Positions 30,584 through 40,046 are shown, numbered from the stretch's first letter. The stretch is 64,000 bases of DNA from Photorhabdus luminescens subsp. luminescens (GCF_001083805.1 NZ_JXSK01000001.1:1135633-1199632), one strand, 5' to 3'. Translations and numbers: made by a program. Notes: generated from the sequence alone by a model not told the origin.

Positions 30584-31087
30584 ATGAATATCATTAAACA
30601 GATACTGATTCAGGATCTTGAACGAATCAACATTGCAGAACAACGTGATGGTAAACCTCGTTTTAACAGCCAGTTTATCAATCACCATCCTTATCTCTGC
30701 CTGGCTATGTTTGTATCCTACCTGTTTCTCGCCACACTTATCTGGTACACCCCATATTTTAATTTACTTTCACTGCTAGCTTTTACCGTACTCTTCATTA
30801 TTATGTCAGCAGTTTTATTATTCGAAATCAAACCTGTGTATCGGTTTGATGATATCGGCGTACTTGATCTACGAGTGTGTTACAATGGCGAATGGTTCGT
30901 CAGCGAAAAAATCTCAGATTGCGCAATCAAAGAACTTTGTTCCCATCCTCATGTTCCATTAGCAATAAAAGATGAAATCAAACGCATTATACACATGAAA
31001 GGTGAAATTCATTTTTATGATGTTTATGTCATGGCATTTACTGAACAATCACATATAGCAACATCGTTACCAATCATGGATAGCTGA
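30584..31087 (+). CDS. ylaC: YlaC-family inner-membrane protein
   Basis: This 167-aa protein (E. coli YlaC 156) has the family N-terminus with KRxxKPRF-like spacing (EQRDGKPRFNSQFINHHP), two TMs (about 38-58 and 62-84) and the conserved cytoplasmic block YRFDDIGVLDLRVCYNGEW followed by KGEIHFYDVYVMA. Function is unknown in the family. It stands alone, upstream of the first tRNA-Asn. Confidence 0.85.
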   Translation: MNIIKQILIQDLERINIAEQRDGKPRFNSQFINHHPYLCLAMFVSYLFLATLIWYTPYFNLLSLLAFTVLFIIMSAVLLFEIKPVYRFDDIGVLDLRVCYNGEWFVSEKISDCAIKELCSHPHVPLAIKDEIKRIIHMKGEIHFYDVYVMAFTEQSHIATSLPIMDS

Positions 31088-31183
31088 TAATAAACAAAGG
31101 TACTCAATTTTAGTGAAATAGCACAGTTATAAGGCAATGCGTTCATATGACAAGCAAATAACAGAACAGTAAGCTTTTTTGCG

Positions 31184-31212
31184 TTGACAACGTTTCAATT
31201 GATCGCTAGTAT
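31184..31212 (+). promoter_or_regulatory. Promoter of tRNA-Asn copy 1
   Basis: TTGACA (31184-31189), a 17-base spacer and TAGTAT (31207-31212), followed by a GC-rich discriminator GCCCCG as in stringently controlled stable-RNA promoters. The tRNA begins 22 bases later. Confidence 0.85.
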
Positions 31213-31234
31213 TCGCCCCGTTCTCAAGAACGAT

Positions 31235-31310
31235 TCCTCCATAGTTCAGTCGGTAGAACGGCGGACTGTTAATCCGTATGTCACTGGTTCAAGTCCAGTT
31301 GGAGGAGCCA
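31235..31310 (+). tRNA. tRNA-Asn (anticodon GTT), copy 1
   Basis: 76 bases with encoded CCA. The acceptor stem TCCTCCA pairs with TGGAGGA, the D-arm contains AGTTCAGTCGGTAGAAC, the anticodon loop is CTGTTAA with GTT, and the T-arm has GGTTCAAGTCC. It differs from copies 2 and 4 only by A instead of G in the T-loop. Confidence 0.98.
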
Positions 31311-31388
31311 AATTTCAGTCCAGAGGTACTAAAGAGAATCTCTGGTACGCATAAGATAGCTGGTATAAAAGCGGTTAATATGCAAGAA

Positions 31389-31414
31389 AAGCCCAATGCA
31401 AATTGGGCTTTTTT
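31389..31414 (+). terminator. Terminator after tRNA-Asn copy 1
   Basis: AAGCCCAAT and ATTGGGCTT form a perfect 9-bp stem with a 4-base loop, followed by six T residues. Confidence 0.92.
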
Positions 31415-31453
31415 CTATGTAAGCAACAACACATTCGCGAACACCAAGCCAAA

Positions 31454-32530
31454 TTAGTCCAGAACTACCTTGTAAGTTTTCTCTTTAGATTTATGCAATA
31501 TATTCACTTCACCAACAAATGATATTTCGTAATGAATTTTTACTTGACCATTACCTATATAATTAAAGAAATCGACTCCACCCGGCTGACCATCAGCATT
31601 TTCTTCAGGCTTAATCACAGCTAACCGGAAAATATTATCTTCACTACCTTGCAAAGAATCTATCTTTAATACTAATTTCCCTGTATCCCGATTGTCAGCA
31701 GAATACCCTCTTACATGTACTGTGCCTTTTTTCAACTCCTTACCTTTGAGTTTAGCATCGTTGACCAAAATATTAATGTCATAATCAATAATATTCTCAC
31801 CAATTGGTCGACCCTTGTTTTCATCATATTCTTCAATATAAGGTATTTCTAAATCGCGACGAACTTGAACTGTTGCAGAATCTTCATCAAGTTCTACAAA
31901 CACACGTTGAATAGCAGAAAATCTAGCAGTACCACTTTCGCTAATAGTGTAATAAAGACTATCGTGTTTACCTTCAGTAAGAAGAGTATCTTTTACCGGC
32001 AAACTGCGAACATCGCCGCTATTTTGCACACCAGGAACAACTTCAACATTATCATTATCAAAAACAAATTTCAGTTCATGTTTATCTAAGATATTGGAAT
32101 CAGTAAAAAGTACTTTAACTCCTGCTTTTATATCATCACTGCTAATAACATTATCATAATGTGCCGGATATACAGGTGCTGCCAATCCTACTGATTTAAG
32201 TTTAAATCTATTCAGAGCAGCTTTCGCTACCACACCACCACTAGCATCCGTCACTTCAACATCAAAACCAATTGTAGCGTTAACCTTCTGATCTGTCTTA
32301 ATTTTTACTAATATTTCAGACGCTCTACTAACGGAATCAAATATGCTATCTTTATTTACGATTTCATATTCGCCTTCATTCAAGCCATTCACCACGATTT
32401 TACTTTTGTAATTTTCTAGTGGTACAGAACCATCATCATCCTGTAGAACTACAAATAATCGTAATGGAACGTTAAACCAGTCTTTATGTGAAACCCAGTT
32501 AGTTACATCAGTATTAATTAAAAACTTCAT
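31454..32530 (-). CDS. Orphan hypothetical protein, predicted all-beta
   Basis: This 358-aa protein has no signal peptide, TM segment or recognisable catalytic motif. It is rich in Asp, Val, Lys and Ile and alternates short hydrophobic strands with charged turns, as Ig-like or jelly-roll beta domains do; I see perhaps three such units (about 1-115, 120-235, 240-358). It has AT-rich codon use and a ribosome site GAGGAG before its ATG. It is flanked by tRNA-Asn copies 1 and 2 and by gene-free AT-rich DNA, the setting of an islet acquired at a tRNA locus. I do not recognise the family; an insecticidal, adhesin-like or structural role would be a guess. Confidence 0.75.
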   Translation of the reverse strand: MKFLINTDVTNWVSHKDWFNVPLRLFVVLQDDDGSVPLENYKSKIVVNGLNEGEYEIVNKDSIFDSVSRASEILVKIKTDQKVNATIGFDVEVTDASGGVVAKAALNRFKLKSVGLAAPVYPAHYDNVISSDDIKAGVKVLFTDSNILDKHELKFVFDNDNVEVVPGVQNSGDVRSLPVKDTLLTEGKHDSLYYTISESGTARFSAIQRVFVELDEDSATVQVRRDLEIPYIEEYDENKGRPIGENIIDYDINILVNDAKLKGKELKKGTVHVRGYSADNRDTGKLVLKIDSLQGSEDNIFRLAVIKPEENADGQPGGVDFFNYIGNGQVKIHYEISFVGEVNILHKSKEKTYKVVLD

Positions 32531-33182
32531 GACTTCTCCTCATCTGTTTTATAGAAATCACCAGAAAATTAGCCACTCTTTTCTGAGGGGAATTATTTTC
32601 TTATTTTATATTTAAAATTATTTTTACCTCCTAACCAACTATTAAATTTAATATTTTCTCTGAAATGGTTTTTATTTATTTTATTGCATTTTATATGTAC
32701 ATAAAAATATATTGTTAAATTGAGAATATCTTAGTGCACTAGCAGTCAATGAGATTTCATTATCAATGACAAACTCTTTAATATTTGCTTTGGCATGGAT
32801 TAATATCATGTTTTCCCAAATCAGAGCTCAGATAACAAATTACTTTTTCAGTTAATAATTATAGCCGAGTAAATCCTCTAATAAATATCAAAATACAATA
32901 AGTGATCTGTTAAAACAGATCAAATAGGAAAATTACCATGAAATATAAAAATATCATAAATAACACCAAAATAAAATTATATGATATATATTTAATTATA
33001 TTTTTAATGCTCATGATTAATTATTTTCCAAATAAAAAATACGGATTACATTTTCAACATCTAATTATCATAGAAAAATATCAGTTAATTCTCATATTTT
33101 TCGAACTGAAAAATTTAATTGACTAAAAAATATCATTTCGAACACCAGTTAACCAATTAAACTCAATTTTCACTTTTCCCCT
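32531..33182. other. AT-rich gap upstream of the orphan gene
   Basis: About 650 bases, very AT-rich. It should contain the orphan gene's promoter. A 62-codon plus-strand frame at 32938 is low-complexity (Ile/Asn/Lys) and lacks a ribosome site, so I do not call it. Confidence 0.4.
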
Positions 33183-33211
33183 TTGACAAGACCAAAATAC
33201 CCAGATATTAT
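33183..33211 (+). promoter_or_regulatory. Promoter of tRNA-Asn copy 2
   Basis: TTGACA (33183-33188), 17 bases, TATTAT (33206-33211), then a GC-rich discriminator. Confidence 0.85.
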
Positions 33212-33233
33212 GCGCCTCGTTGTCAAGGACAAT

Positions 33234-33309
33234 TCCTCCATAGTTCAGTCGGTAGAACGGCGGACTGTTAATCCGTATGTCACTGGTTCGAGTCCAGTTG
33301 GAGGAGCCA
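33234..33309 (+). tRNA. tRNA-Asn (GTT), copy 2
   Basis: 76 bases with encoded CCA; same stems and GTT anticodon as copy 1, with G in the T-loop (GGTTCGAGTCC). Confidence 0.98.
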
Positions 33310-33320
33310 AATTCATAAGA

Positions 33321-33344
33321 AAGCCCGCCTAGTGCGGGTTTTTT
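33321..33344 (+). terminator. Terminator after tRNA-Asn copy 2
   Basis: GCCCGC pairs with GCGGGT around CTAGT, followed by a six-T run. Confidence 0.88.
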
Positions 33345-33504
33345 GCGTTCCGAGTTCCACCATTTACTCACAATGTAACGTAATCATTCCGATCAACCTG
33401 CTTACTGATAGCATGCATTTCCAGCAAATACCCCTTGTTTAGTATAAAAACAGATCAATAAGTTCAGTTTGCCAGCAAGCAAACTATTTTTATTATTTTC
33501 TACT

Positions 33505-33533
33505 TTGACAAAGCAAAAGCATACCGTTAATAT
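33505..33533 (+). promoter_or_regulatory. Promoter of tRNA-Asn copy 3
   Basis: TTGACA (33505-33510), 17 bases, TAATAT (33528-33533), GC-rich discriminator CACCCCG. The sequence is closely similar to the promoter of copy 4, showing that promoter and gene were duplicated together. Confidence 0.9.
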
Positions 33534-33553
33534 GCACCCCGTTGTTAAGGAGT

Positions 33554-33629
33554 TCCTCCATAGTTCAGTCGGTAGAACGGCGGACTGTTAATCCGTATGT
33601 CACTGGTTCAAGTCCAGTTGGAGGAGCCA
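33554..33629 (+). tRNA. tRNA-Asn (GTT), copy 3
   Basis: 76 bases, identical to copy 1, including A in the T-loop. Confidence 0.98.
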
Positions 33630-33640
33630 AATTATGAAAG

Positions 33641-33662
33641 TCCCGCTTAATGCGGGATTTTT
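33641..33662 (+). terminator. Terminator after tRNA-Asn copy 3
   Basis: TCCCGC and GCGGGA form a 6-bp stem with a TTAAT loop, followed by five T residues. Confidence 0.88.
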
Positions 33663-33839
33663 GCTATTCCGACCTCTCTACTTAATTCTCCACCACCATT
33701 TGCTCGTAACATAAGCACAGTAATTCTACTCAACTCATGTTAATGGAATAAAATTCCATCAAACCTCAATTGATTAGCATGAAAATATAACAACAAGTGC
33801 ATTTTACCCGCAAACAAACCATTTTTATCATTTTCTACT

Positions 33840-33868
33840 TTGACAAAGCCGAAACATATCACTAATAT
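33840..33868 (+). promoter_or_regulatory. Promoter of tRNA-Asn copy 4
   Basis: TTGACA (33840-33845), 17 bases, TAATAT (33863-33868), discriminator GCCCCG. Confidence 0.9.
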
Positions 33869-33888
33869 ACGCCCCGTTGTGAAGGAGT

Positions 33889-33964
33889 TCCTCCATAGTT
33901 CAGTCGGTAGAACGGCGGACTGTTAATCCGTATGTCACTGGTTCGAGTCCAGTTGGAGGAGCCA
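33889..33964 (+). tRNA. tRNA-Asn (GTT), copy 4
   Basis: 76 bases with encoded CCA, identical to copy 2. No strong terminator hairpin is seen right after it. Confidence 0.98.
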
Positions 33965-34182
33965 ACTTCATTTCTGTTTTTACCCTCATACTTCGTTTTT
34001 TCCTTTGTTATAAGAAAATCCACCTCTGATTACCCTAACTTAATTGATTTAGCTGAGTTTTTTCTAAAAATTATATTCATTAATAGCTATTCAACCATTT
34101 TAGCTTTATCATCCGTTCCCGGCCTGAATATGCTGAACTCAGCATCTTTCGTTCCTATCATATATACTGGAGCCGGTTTCTC

Positions 34183-35235
34183 ATGACCACTGAATCATAC
34201 ACAATAAAAATCCGCCGCCCTGATGACTGGCACATTCATTTTCGTGATGGTGAAATGCTAAAAACTGTCGTTCCCTATACCAGTTATTACTTTGGCCGAG
34301 CTATCGTCATGCCTAATCTGCTTTCGCCGGTTACAGAAGTGGTCAGCGCCAAGGCCTATAGAGACAGAATATTAGCAGCCATTCCCAAAGAGCATCGCTT
34401 CCAGCCTCTTATGACCTGTTATCTTACTGACACTACTGAAAGCTCCCAGATAGAAATAGGTTATAAAGAAGGTATTTTTACCGCCTGTAAGCTCTACCCT
34501 GCCAATGCCACAACCAATTCAAGTCACGGCGTCTCTGATATAAAGAATATTTATCCACTATTAGCAGTGATGGAAAAACTGGGGATGCCTCTGCTCGTCC
34601 ACGGTGAGGTTACTGCTTCTCATATTGATATTTTTGATCGAGAAGCCCGTTTTATTGAACAAGTTATGGAACCACTACGTAACCAGTTCCCAGCGCTGAA
34701 AGTTGTGTTTGAACACATCACGACCAAAGAAGCTGCACAATATGTGCTGGAAAGCGATGACAATCTGGCAGCGACATTAACTCCACAGCATCTCATGTTC
34801 AATCGCAACCATATGCTGGTTGGTGGGATTCGTCCACACCTGTACTGTCTGCCTGTGCTAAAACGCAATGTGCATCAAGAGGCTTTGCGGGCAGCCGTCG
34901 CCAGTGGCTGTGATCGCTTCTTCCTAGGCACAGACTCGGCGCCACATGCACAACATAAAAAAGAGTCCTCCTGTGGTTGTGCCGGCGTCTTTAACGCACC
35001 ATCAGCATTACCTGCTTATGCAACAGTGTTTGAAGAGATGAATGTATTACAGCATTTTGAAGCTTTCTGTTCACTTAACGGCCCTAAATTTTACGGGCTA
35101 CCTGTCAATGAAGGCTTTATCGAACTGACTCGCAAACCTGCTACTATCATTGAACACATCGATTGCAATAATGAAAGACTTATTCCATTTTTGGCTGGCG
35201 AAGATGCCCGCTGGGATGTAAAAGTAGTAGATTGA
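34183..35235 (+). CDS. pyrC: Dihydroorotase
   Basis: This 350-aa protein (E. coli 348) catalyses the reversible cyclisation of carbamoyl-aspartate to dihydroorotate, the third step of pyrimidine synthesis. Zinc ligands are seen in [11 protein letters not shown] (His17, His19), the carboxylated lysine in CKLYPA, further His in LLVHGE and FEHITT, and the catalytic Asp in GTDSAPH. The ATG follows GGAGCC. Just upstream ATGCTGA and TCAGCAT (34129-34144) can form a short hairpin, reminiscent of the leader-based pyrimidine control of E. coli pyrC, although that mechanism is not proven here. Confidence 0.97.
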   Translation: MTTESYTIKIRRPDDWHIHFRDGEMLKTVVPYTSYYFGRAIVMPNLLSPVTEVVSAKAYRDRILAAIPKEHRFQPLMTCYLTDTTESSQIEIGYKEGIFTACKLYPANATTNSSHGVSDIKNIYPLLAVMEKLGMPLLVHGEVTASHIDIFDREARFIEQVMEPLRNQFPALKVVFEHITTKEAAQYVLESDDNLAATLTPQHLMFNRNHMLVGGIRPHLYCLPVLKRNVHQEALRAAVASGCDRFFLGTDSAPHAQHKKESSCGCAGVFNAPSALPAYATVFEEMNVLQHFEAFCSLNGPKFYGLPVNEGFIELTRKPATIIEHIDCNNERLIPFLAGEDARWDVKVVD

Positions 35236-35245
35236 TATAACATGA

Positions 35246-35264
35246 GGGGATAGTCATTATCCCC
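35246..35264 (+). terminator. Probable terminator of pyrC
   Basis: GGGGATA and TATCCCC form a 7-bp stem with a 5-base loop, 11 bases after the stop, followed by ATTAATTT. Confidence 0.65.
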
Positions 35265-35437
35265 ATTAATTTACATAGTTATCAATACACCAACAAATTG
35301 ACTCATAATTCCTAACAAAAAACCTTCTTACTTTCATTAAAAAGCATATACTAACTAATGACTCATTCAAGAATGAGGCAGTTTGCTCTTAGTCAATGAT
35401 ATTAATAAATAATGCAGTGATCTGATTAGGAGGTTTT

Positions 35438-35692
35438 ATGGGCAGTAAAGATGAGGTTATTCAAACGCATCCTGTAGTAGGTTGGGATGTCAGTACCGTT
35501 GATACATATGATGCAATGATGCTACGCCTTCACTATTTGTCCTCCCAAGATCAAACACCAGAACATGTCATGGTAGATCGAACCTTATGGTTGACAACTG
35601 ATATTGCAAAGCAATTGATATACATCCTCCAGGCAGGAATTGAAAAGATCGAATCTTCAGAATACAGCGATCTAAACCATACGAAACATTAA
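35438..35692 (+). CDS. bssS: Biofilm regulator BssS
   Basis: This 84-aa protein has the strong ribosome site TAGGAGG. It is co-linear with E. coli BssS (YceP), with the conserved THPVVGWDVSTVDTYDAMMLRLHYLSS block and a C-terminal helix. In E. coli BssS affects biofilm formation through indole/AI-2 signalling by an unclear mechanism. It follows pyrC, as in other enterobacteria. Confidence 0.92.
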   Translation: MGSKDEVIQTHPVVGWDVSTVDTYDAMMLRLHYLSSQDQTPEHVMVDRTLWLTTDIAKQLIYILQAGIEKIESSEYSDLNHTKH

Positions 35693-35703
35693 TAATCTTA
35701 AAC

Positions 35704-35731
35704 CCGGACACCCGTATAAATGGGTGTCCGG
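35704..35731. terminator. Hairpin after bssS
   Basis: CCGGACACCC and GGGTGTCCGG form a perfect 10-bp stem with an 8-base loop, 12 bases after the stop. No T-run follows, so it may instead be a stabilising or regulatory hairpin. Confidence 0.6.
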
Positions 35732-35895
35732 CCAGGAGAAACATCAATTCACCTCAAAGATTTTGTCTGGAATACCATATCACTATATAATAATTTCGGA
35801 TTAAGTTAACTTAACCATCACAATTGCCGAGTTGACTACTAATAGATGGGGCGTTTATTGTGAGTTTGGCCAAACAGGAACAGGGATGTACAATA

Positions 35896-36498
35896 ATGAA
35901 AATCTTAATTGTTGAAGAGTGCTATTATACCCGTTCAGGTATCAGCGAGTTTTTAAAGAAAAACGAAAATGCTGAAAACCTTGAAATCGTTGATTCGCCT
36001 TCAATTGATGAAGCTATAAATATTGTAACTCATTTTTCTCCTGATATCGTTCTAGCTAACTTGACACATTATTGTCATCACGCCAGTTACTGTTCCGATT
36101 TACAGAAATTTATTACTCTTATAGATAACACGCGTATATATATATACCTTAATAGCGCTTATCCTTATTGTGACAATTATATTACACTGAAGGATAATGC
36201 TTTTATTCTGGCAAAGAAAAATCTTACCTATCTGCTTAATAAGATTAGCAAAACTACATTACAGGAAATTCAGAGACATAAAGCAACTGTCGATCAATGC
36301 TGTTCTATTTTCAGCCCTCAAGAGCACAAAGTTATCGATTACTGGATGCAAGAAATCCCTAATTACCAGATATCACAAAAGTTAAGAATCAGTAATAGCA
36401 CAGTCTATTCTCATAAAAGACACATTACTGAAAAAATAAATGTGCGTAATAGAATCGAACTCTGCTTTATTTACAATGTATTTAAATACCTCTATTAA
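35896..36498 (+). CDS. RcsA/BglJ-like LuxR-family regulator
   Basis: I start at the ATG at 35896 (MKILIVEE) rather than 35860, giving 200 aa. The N-terminal domain is receiver-like (LIVEECYYTRSGISEFL) but lacks a clear phospho-acceptor Asp context, as in RcsA. The C-terminal LuxR-type HTH is at about 138-200 (FSPQEHKVIDYWMQ, then ISQKLRISNSTVYSHKRHITEKI). Proteins of this build work as auxiliary partners of RcsB or as stand-alone activators. No sensor kinase is adjacent. Codon use is AT-rich and an ERIC element follows. The target is unknown. Confidence 0.8.
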   Translation: MKILIVEECYYTRSGISEFLKKNENAENLEIVDSPSIDEAINIVTHFSPDIVLANLTHYCHHASYCSDLQKFITLIDNTRIYIYLNSAYPYCDNYITLKDNAFILAKKNLTYLLNKISKTTLQEIQRHKATVDQCCSIFSPQEHKVIDYWMQEIPNYQISQKLRISNSTVYSHKRHITEKINVRNRIELCFIYNVFKYLY

Positions 36499-36512
36499 AG
36501 TATTCTATTAAC

Positions 36513-36639
36513 TATACCCTATGGATTTCAAGATGCATCGCGACGGCAAGGGAGCGAATCCCCGGGAGCATAGATAGCTATGTGACCGGGGTGAGTGAGT
36601 GCAGCCAACAAAGAGGCAACTTGAAAGATGACGGGTATA
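36513..36639. repeat. ERIC element, full copy 3
   Basis: 127 bp with TATACCC and GGGTATA ends and the ERIC cores GGGAGCGAATCCCCGGGAG and GTGACCGGGGTGAG. Opposite in orientation to copy 1 and nearly identical to it. It fills the gap between two converging genes. Confidence 0.92.
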
Positions 36640-36686
36640 AATCAAATAAACTGGCACATTGATCTCTGTGCCAGCGGTTAATCACG

Positions 36687-37745
36687 TTATTCAACAGACT
36701 GTAATGAAGTACTGTTCAAGCCATCCTGTAGACGATGCCGGGATTTATTAAATATTTTAGCTCCATTTTCACGACCGGCACGGCGAGCACGCTGCTCGGT
36801 TTCCGGCAACCTGACTTCTTCTCTGCATACTTCGCTACAACAGCCTTCAAATTTAGTCGCACACTCTTGGCACTGAATAAATAACAAGTGGCAACCTTCA
36901 TTCTTACAATTAGTATGACTGTCGCAAGACGCACCGCATTGATGGCAATGAGCAATCACCTGATCTGAAATACGCTCTCCCATCCGCTCATCAAAAACAA
37001 AGTTTTTACCAATAAAACGTACCGGTAATCCCTGTTCTCTCGCCTTACGGGCATATTCAATAATACCGCCCTCTACGTGATAGACGTTTTTAAAACCATT
37101 GTGCAACATATAAGCACTGGCTTTTTCACAGCGAATACCACCAGTGCAATACATTACAATATTTTTATCCTTATTATCCTGCAACATTTCCACAGCCATT
37201 GGCAGTTGTTCACGGAATGTATCAGAAGGAATTTCAATGGCATTTTCAAAATGCCCGACTTCATATTCATAGTGATTGCGCATATCGACAAATAGCGTAT
37301 CAGGATCATCCAGCATCTGGTTGACCTGATCTGCTTTAAGGTACTCGCCGGTTCTTGATGGATTAAAAGTTTCATCTTCAATCCCATCAGCCACTACGCG
37401 ATCACGTACTTTCATACGCAAAACCCAGAAAGATTTTCCATCATCATCAAGGGCAATATTCAGCCTCAAATTATCTAATGCAGGATCAACGCTATACAAC
37501 AAAGCCTTAAATGCTGCCAAATGATGAGTTGGTAAACTTATCTGAGCATTGATCCCCTCTTTAGCAATATAAACCCGGCCAAATACTGAAAGGTCGGTAA
37601 ATTGTTGATACAAGCTGTTACGAAAAGCCAGAGGATCTAAGATATTAAAATATTTGTAAAAAGAGATGGTAGTACGAGGTTGGGTCTCCGCCAACATACG
37701 TGCTTTCAACTCTTTATTAGAAATGCGGTTGTGTAACACTGGCAT
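36687..37745 (-). CDS. trhO: tRNA uridine-34 hydroxylase TrhO (rhodanese family, YceA)
   Basis: This 352-aa protein (E. coli 350) has an N-terminal acylphosphatase-like domain, a rhodanese domain with active-site loop C-TGGIRC (Cys200), and a C-terminal cysteine-rich segment ([11 protein letters not shown], then further Cys pairs). TrhO makes 5-hydroxyuridine at wobble position 34 of certain tRNAs using oxygen. It is transcribed alone, toward the ERIC element. Confidence 0.95.
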   Translation of the reverse strand: MPVLHNRISNKELKARMLAETQPRTTISFYKYFNILDPLAFRNSLYQQFTDLSVFGRVYIAKEGINAQISLPTHHLAAFKALLYSVDPALDNLRLNIALDDDGKSFWVLRMKVRDRVVADGIEDETFNPSRTGEYLKADQVNQMLDDPDTLFVDMRNHYEYEVGHFENAIEIPSDTFREQLPMAVEMLQDNKDKNIVMYCTGGIRCEKASAYMLHNGFKNVYHVEGGIIEYARKAREQGLPVRFIGKNFVFDERMGERISDQVIAHCHQCGASCDSHTNCKNEGCHLLFIQCQECATKFEGCCSEVCREEVRLPETEQRARRAGRENGAKIFNKSRHRLQDGLNSTSLQSVE

Positions 37746-37986
37746 GGTGTACTTTCCTGAATTTCAAGTCATAAAATATGGATGTATAAGTGATAGCCTC
37801 CGCTATCAAGCGCAGTATGATAACGAAAATGATTTTCAACGAGTAGTCATTTGTAACGCAGCAATAGGAAATCAGTCATAAAACGGGAGGCGCCCCTCCC
37901 ATTAGTTGAGCATGCAGCCCCTTACACACAGGCAATAGGATAATGAGTCAAACAACCGATAGCCAGCAGGTTTAACTGACCGTAGC

Positions 37987-38223
37987 TTAAGGCTGGAACC
38001 AATCATCAGCGCTTTCCCATGTCTCCTGTAGAATCTCTTCAACGGCTCTCCTGTCATCAGGAGTGCCGCCACGAACAGATAGCCCATCATGACTTGCCAA
38101 CTTCACATTGGTTTTAATATCAGGCCATCGACGTTTAAGACGGTTATCCAGTTCCTCAGCAAGCGCAGGGACAGCACCTTTCGGCAGTTTTTTAGATTTA
38201 TCGACGGTGACTTCTACATGCAT
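37987..38223 (-). CDS. dinI: DNA damage-inducible protein DinI
   Basis: I start at the ATG at 38223 (MHVEVTV), giving 78 aa (E. coli 81). The C-terminal signature EEILQETWESADDWF is nearly identical to E. coli DinI. It stabilises RecA filaments and modulates the SOS response. A perfect CTGT-N8-ACAG LexA box lies 24 bases upstream. Confidence 0.95.
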   Translation of the reverse strand: MHVEVTVDKSKKLPKGAVPALAEELDNRLKRRWPDIKTNVKLASHDGLSVRGGTPDDRRAVEEILQETWESADDWFQP

Positions 38224-38246
38224 AATTTTTCCCTCCACAAACAATA

Positions 38247-38262
38247 CTGTTCATATAAACAG
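38247..38262 (-). promoter_or_regulatory. LexA (SOS) box of dinI
   Basis: CTGTTCATATAAACAG fits CTGT-N8-ACAG exactly and starts 24 bases upstream of the dinI ATG, where LexA would block the promoter. Confidence 0.93.
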
Positions 38263-38506
38263 TAATATTATCTACATGAATTGTAAATAGCTCTGTAAAA
38301 CTATTTTAATTTTTATTTATCAGTAAATTATGAGCTACTATTCTTTCACCAATGGCAAAGCGGGATAGTAAATAAGCATCCCACTATCGACCAAAATTGA
38401 GATCATAAACATTTCATACTTGAAAACTTCGATATCCCGTTAAAAAATGTCACAATAGAGAAATTGTTTTGTCCATCTTATTGGAACTATAAAAACCTGA
38501 GAATCC

Positions 38507-39448
38507 ATGATACAAGCACCTTCTTTTCAACGTTCACTACTTCATCCCCGTTACTGGCCTACCTGGTTTGGCATCAGTCTGCTTTACTTACTGGTTCTGC
38601 TCCCCTATCCCATTATTTACTGGATAGGAACTCGTCTGGGCAGATTTTCTATGCGCTTTCTGAAAAAACGAGCCAAAGTTGCCGAAAGAAATCTTGAACT
38701 ATGTTTTCCTGATATGTCACAGGAGAAACGCGATGCGCTATTAATAAAAAACTTCGAATCTGTCGGAATGGGAATATTTGAAACGGGTATGGCCTGGTTT
38801 TGGCCTGACTGGCGGATAGAACGCTGGTTTAAAGTTACTGGGCGAGAAAACATTCAGAAAATTCAAACTACTGGGCAAGGAATAATTGTTATTGGTATCC
38901 ACTTCCTGACGTTAGAACTCGGAGCCCGTATTCTCGGTTTGCTCAATCCCGGCATTGGCGTCTACCGACCTAACGATAATCCGGTTATGGATTGGCTACA
39001 AACATGGGGGCGACTGCGCTCCAACAAATACATGCTGGACAGAAAAGATGTCAAGGGCATGATCCGCTGTCTGAAAAATGGTGAAATTGTCTGGTACGCC
39101 CCCGATCATGATTACGGCCCACGAAAAAGCGTATTTGCACCACTATTTGCTGTAGAACATGCTGCAACCACCACCGGCACTTCAATACTTGTGCGCCTCG
39201 CTGATCCGGCAATGATCCCATTTACTCCCCGTCGTCTGCCTGATGGAAAAGGTTATGAACTGACTATTCAACCGGCAGTAGCAGGATTTCCAAAGGACGA
39301 TGAAGTGAAAGCGGCTACTTTCATGAACAAAGTTGTAGAGCAGGAAATTTTACAAGCGCCGGATCAATATATGTGGTTACATCGTCGCTTTAAAACCCGG
39401 CCTAAGGGTATGCCTTCTCTGTACGGACAAGCTGATAAAGTCCATTAA
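38507..39448 (+). CDS. lpxL: Lipid A lauroyl acyltransferase LpxL (HtrB)
   Basis: This 313-aa protein (E. coli 306) has an N-terminal membrane anchor at about 20-40, then the acyltransferase HX4E motif HFLTLE (His132, Glu137), [21 protein letters not shown] and [10 protein letters not shown]. It adds a secondary acyl chain to Kdo2-lipid IVA at the inner membrane. The closest family member by eye is LpxL rather than LpxP or LpxM. Confidence 0.95.
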   Translation: MIQAPSFQRSLLHPRYWPTWFGISLLYLLVLLPYPIIYWIGTRLGRFSMRFLKKRAKVAERNLELCFPDMSQEKRDALLIKNFESVGMGIFETGMAWFWPDWRIERWFKVTGRENIQKIQTTGQGIIVIGIHFLTLELGARILGLLNPGIGVYRPNDNPVMDWLQTWGRLRSNKYMLDRKDVKGMIRCLKNGEIVWYAPDHDYGPRKSVFAPLFAVEHAATTTGTSILVRLADPAMIPFTPRRLPDGKGYELTIQPAVAGFPKDDEVKAATFMNKVVEQEILQAPDQYMWLHRRFKTRPKGMPSLYGQADKVH

Positions 39449-39456
39449 GTTTATTA

Positions 39457-39487
39457 ATGGCTGTTTCTTCACCCAGGAAACAGCCAT
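39457..39487 (+). terminator. Hairpin after lpxL
   Basis: ATGGCTGTTTC and GAAACAGCCAT form a perfect 11-bp stem with a 9-base loop, 8 bases after the stop. The downstream sequence is not a clear T-run. Confidence 0.65.
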
Positions 39488-40046
39488 AATCACTTTCGTA
39501 TCTTTTAATAATTGACTATCTCATTTCAATGCTGATGTTATATTTCTTAATCTAATTAATTTCCAATTTTTATATAAAAAACAAGGAATCATCTAAAATC
39601 CGCTAATAAATACTAAGTTGATAATCAAATTACTTTACTTTTCTTATCCTTAATTATCACTGTTAATATCTATCCTTTGAAAAGATGTTTTATATATTAT
39701 AGTTATGACTTAATTTATTATTCTAAAATATTTTTTCATAAAAAGACATCGAATATAAATAGAAGTAAGTCAATAGATTTTATCCTCATTTTAACCTATC
39801 AATTATGAGAAATGAGATTTATGTCGGATTTTGCTTTGAAAAATGGAATATAAAGTAAGAGATATCCTACTTGTTAATAAAATTGACCGAAAAATATGTT
39901 AAAAATATATTAACAAAACAGGACATTACTTAATAAAAAACATGGCTTTTTTGTTTGCTCTAAACCTAAATTTAAAAGAGCTTTTTAAAAGCTTTATTTG
40001 TCTCACACACTGCACTCCTGGAGTGTAGTCTTATAGGAAAACTTAG
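39488..40046. other. AT-rich gap upstream of the peptide transporter
   Basis: About 560 bases, very AT-rich, with no ORF worth calling; it should hold the promoter of the downstream transporter. A short hairpin CACTGCACTCCTGGAGTG is seen just before its start region. Confidence 0.4.

Noticed and set aside
32938..33126. 62-codon plus-strand frame upstream of tRNA-Asn copy 2
   Set aside because: Ile/Asn/Lys low-complexity, no ribosome site, AT-rich spacer.
33123..33371. 82-codon minus-strand frame across tRNA-Asn copy 2
   Set aside because: It is the translated antisense of the tRNA (the SNWTRTSDIRINSPPFYRLNYGG-type artefact, common in databases); no ribosome site.
33932..34182. Plus-strand frame running from inside tRNA-Asn copy 4 to pyrC
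   Set aside because: It begins inside the tRNA, has no ribosome site, and its composition is that of AT-rich spacer.
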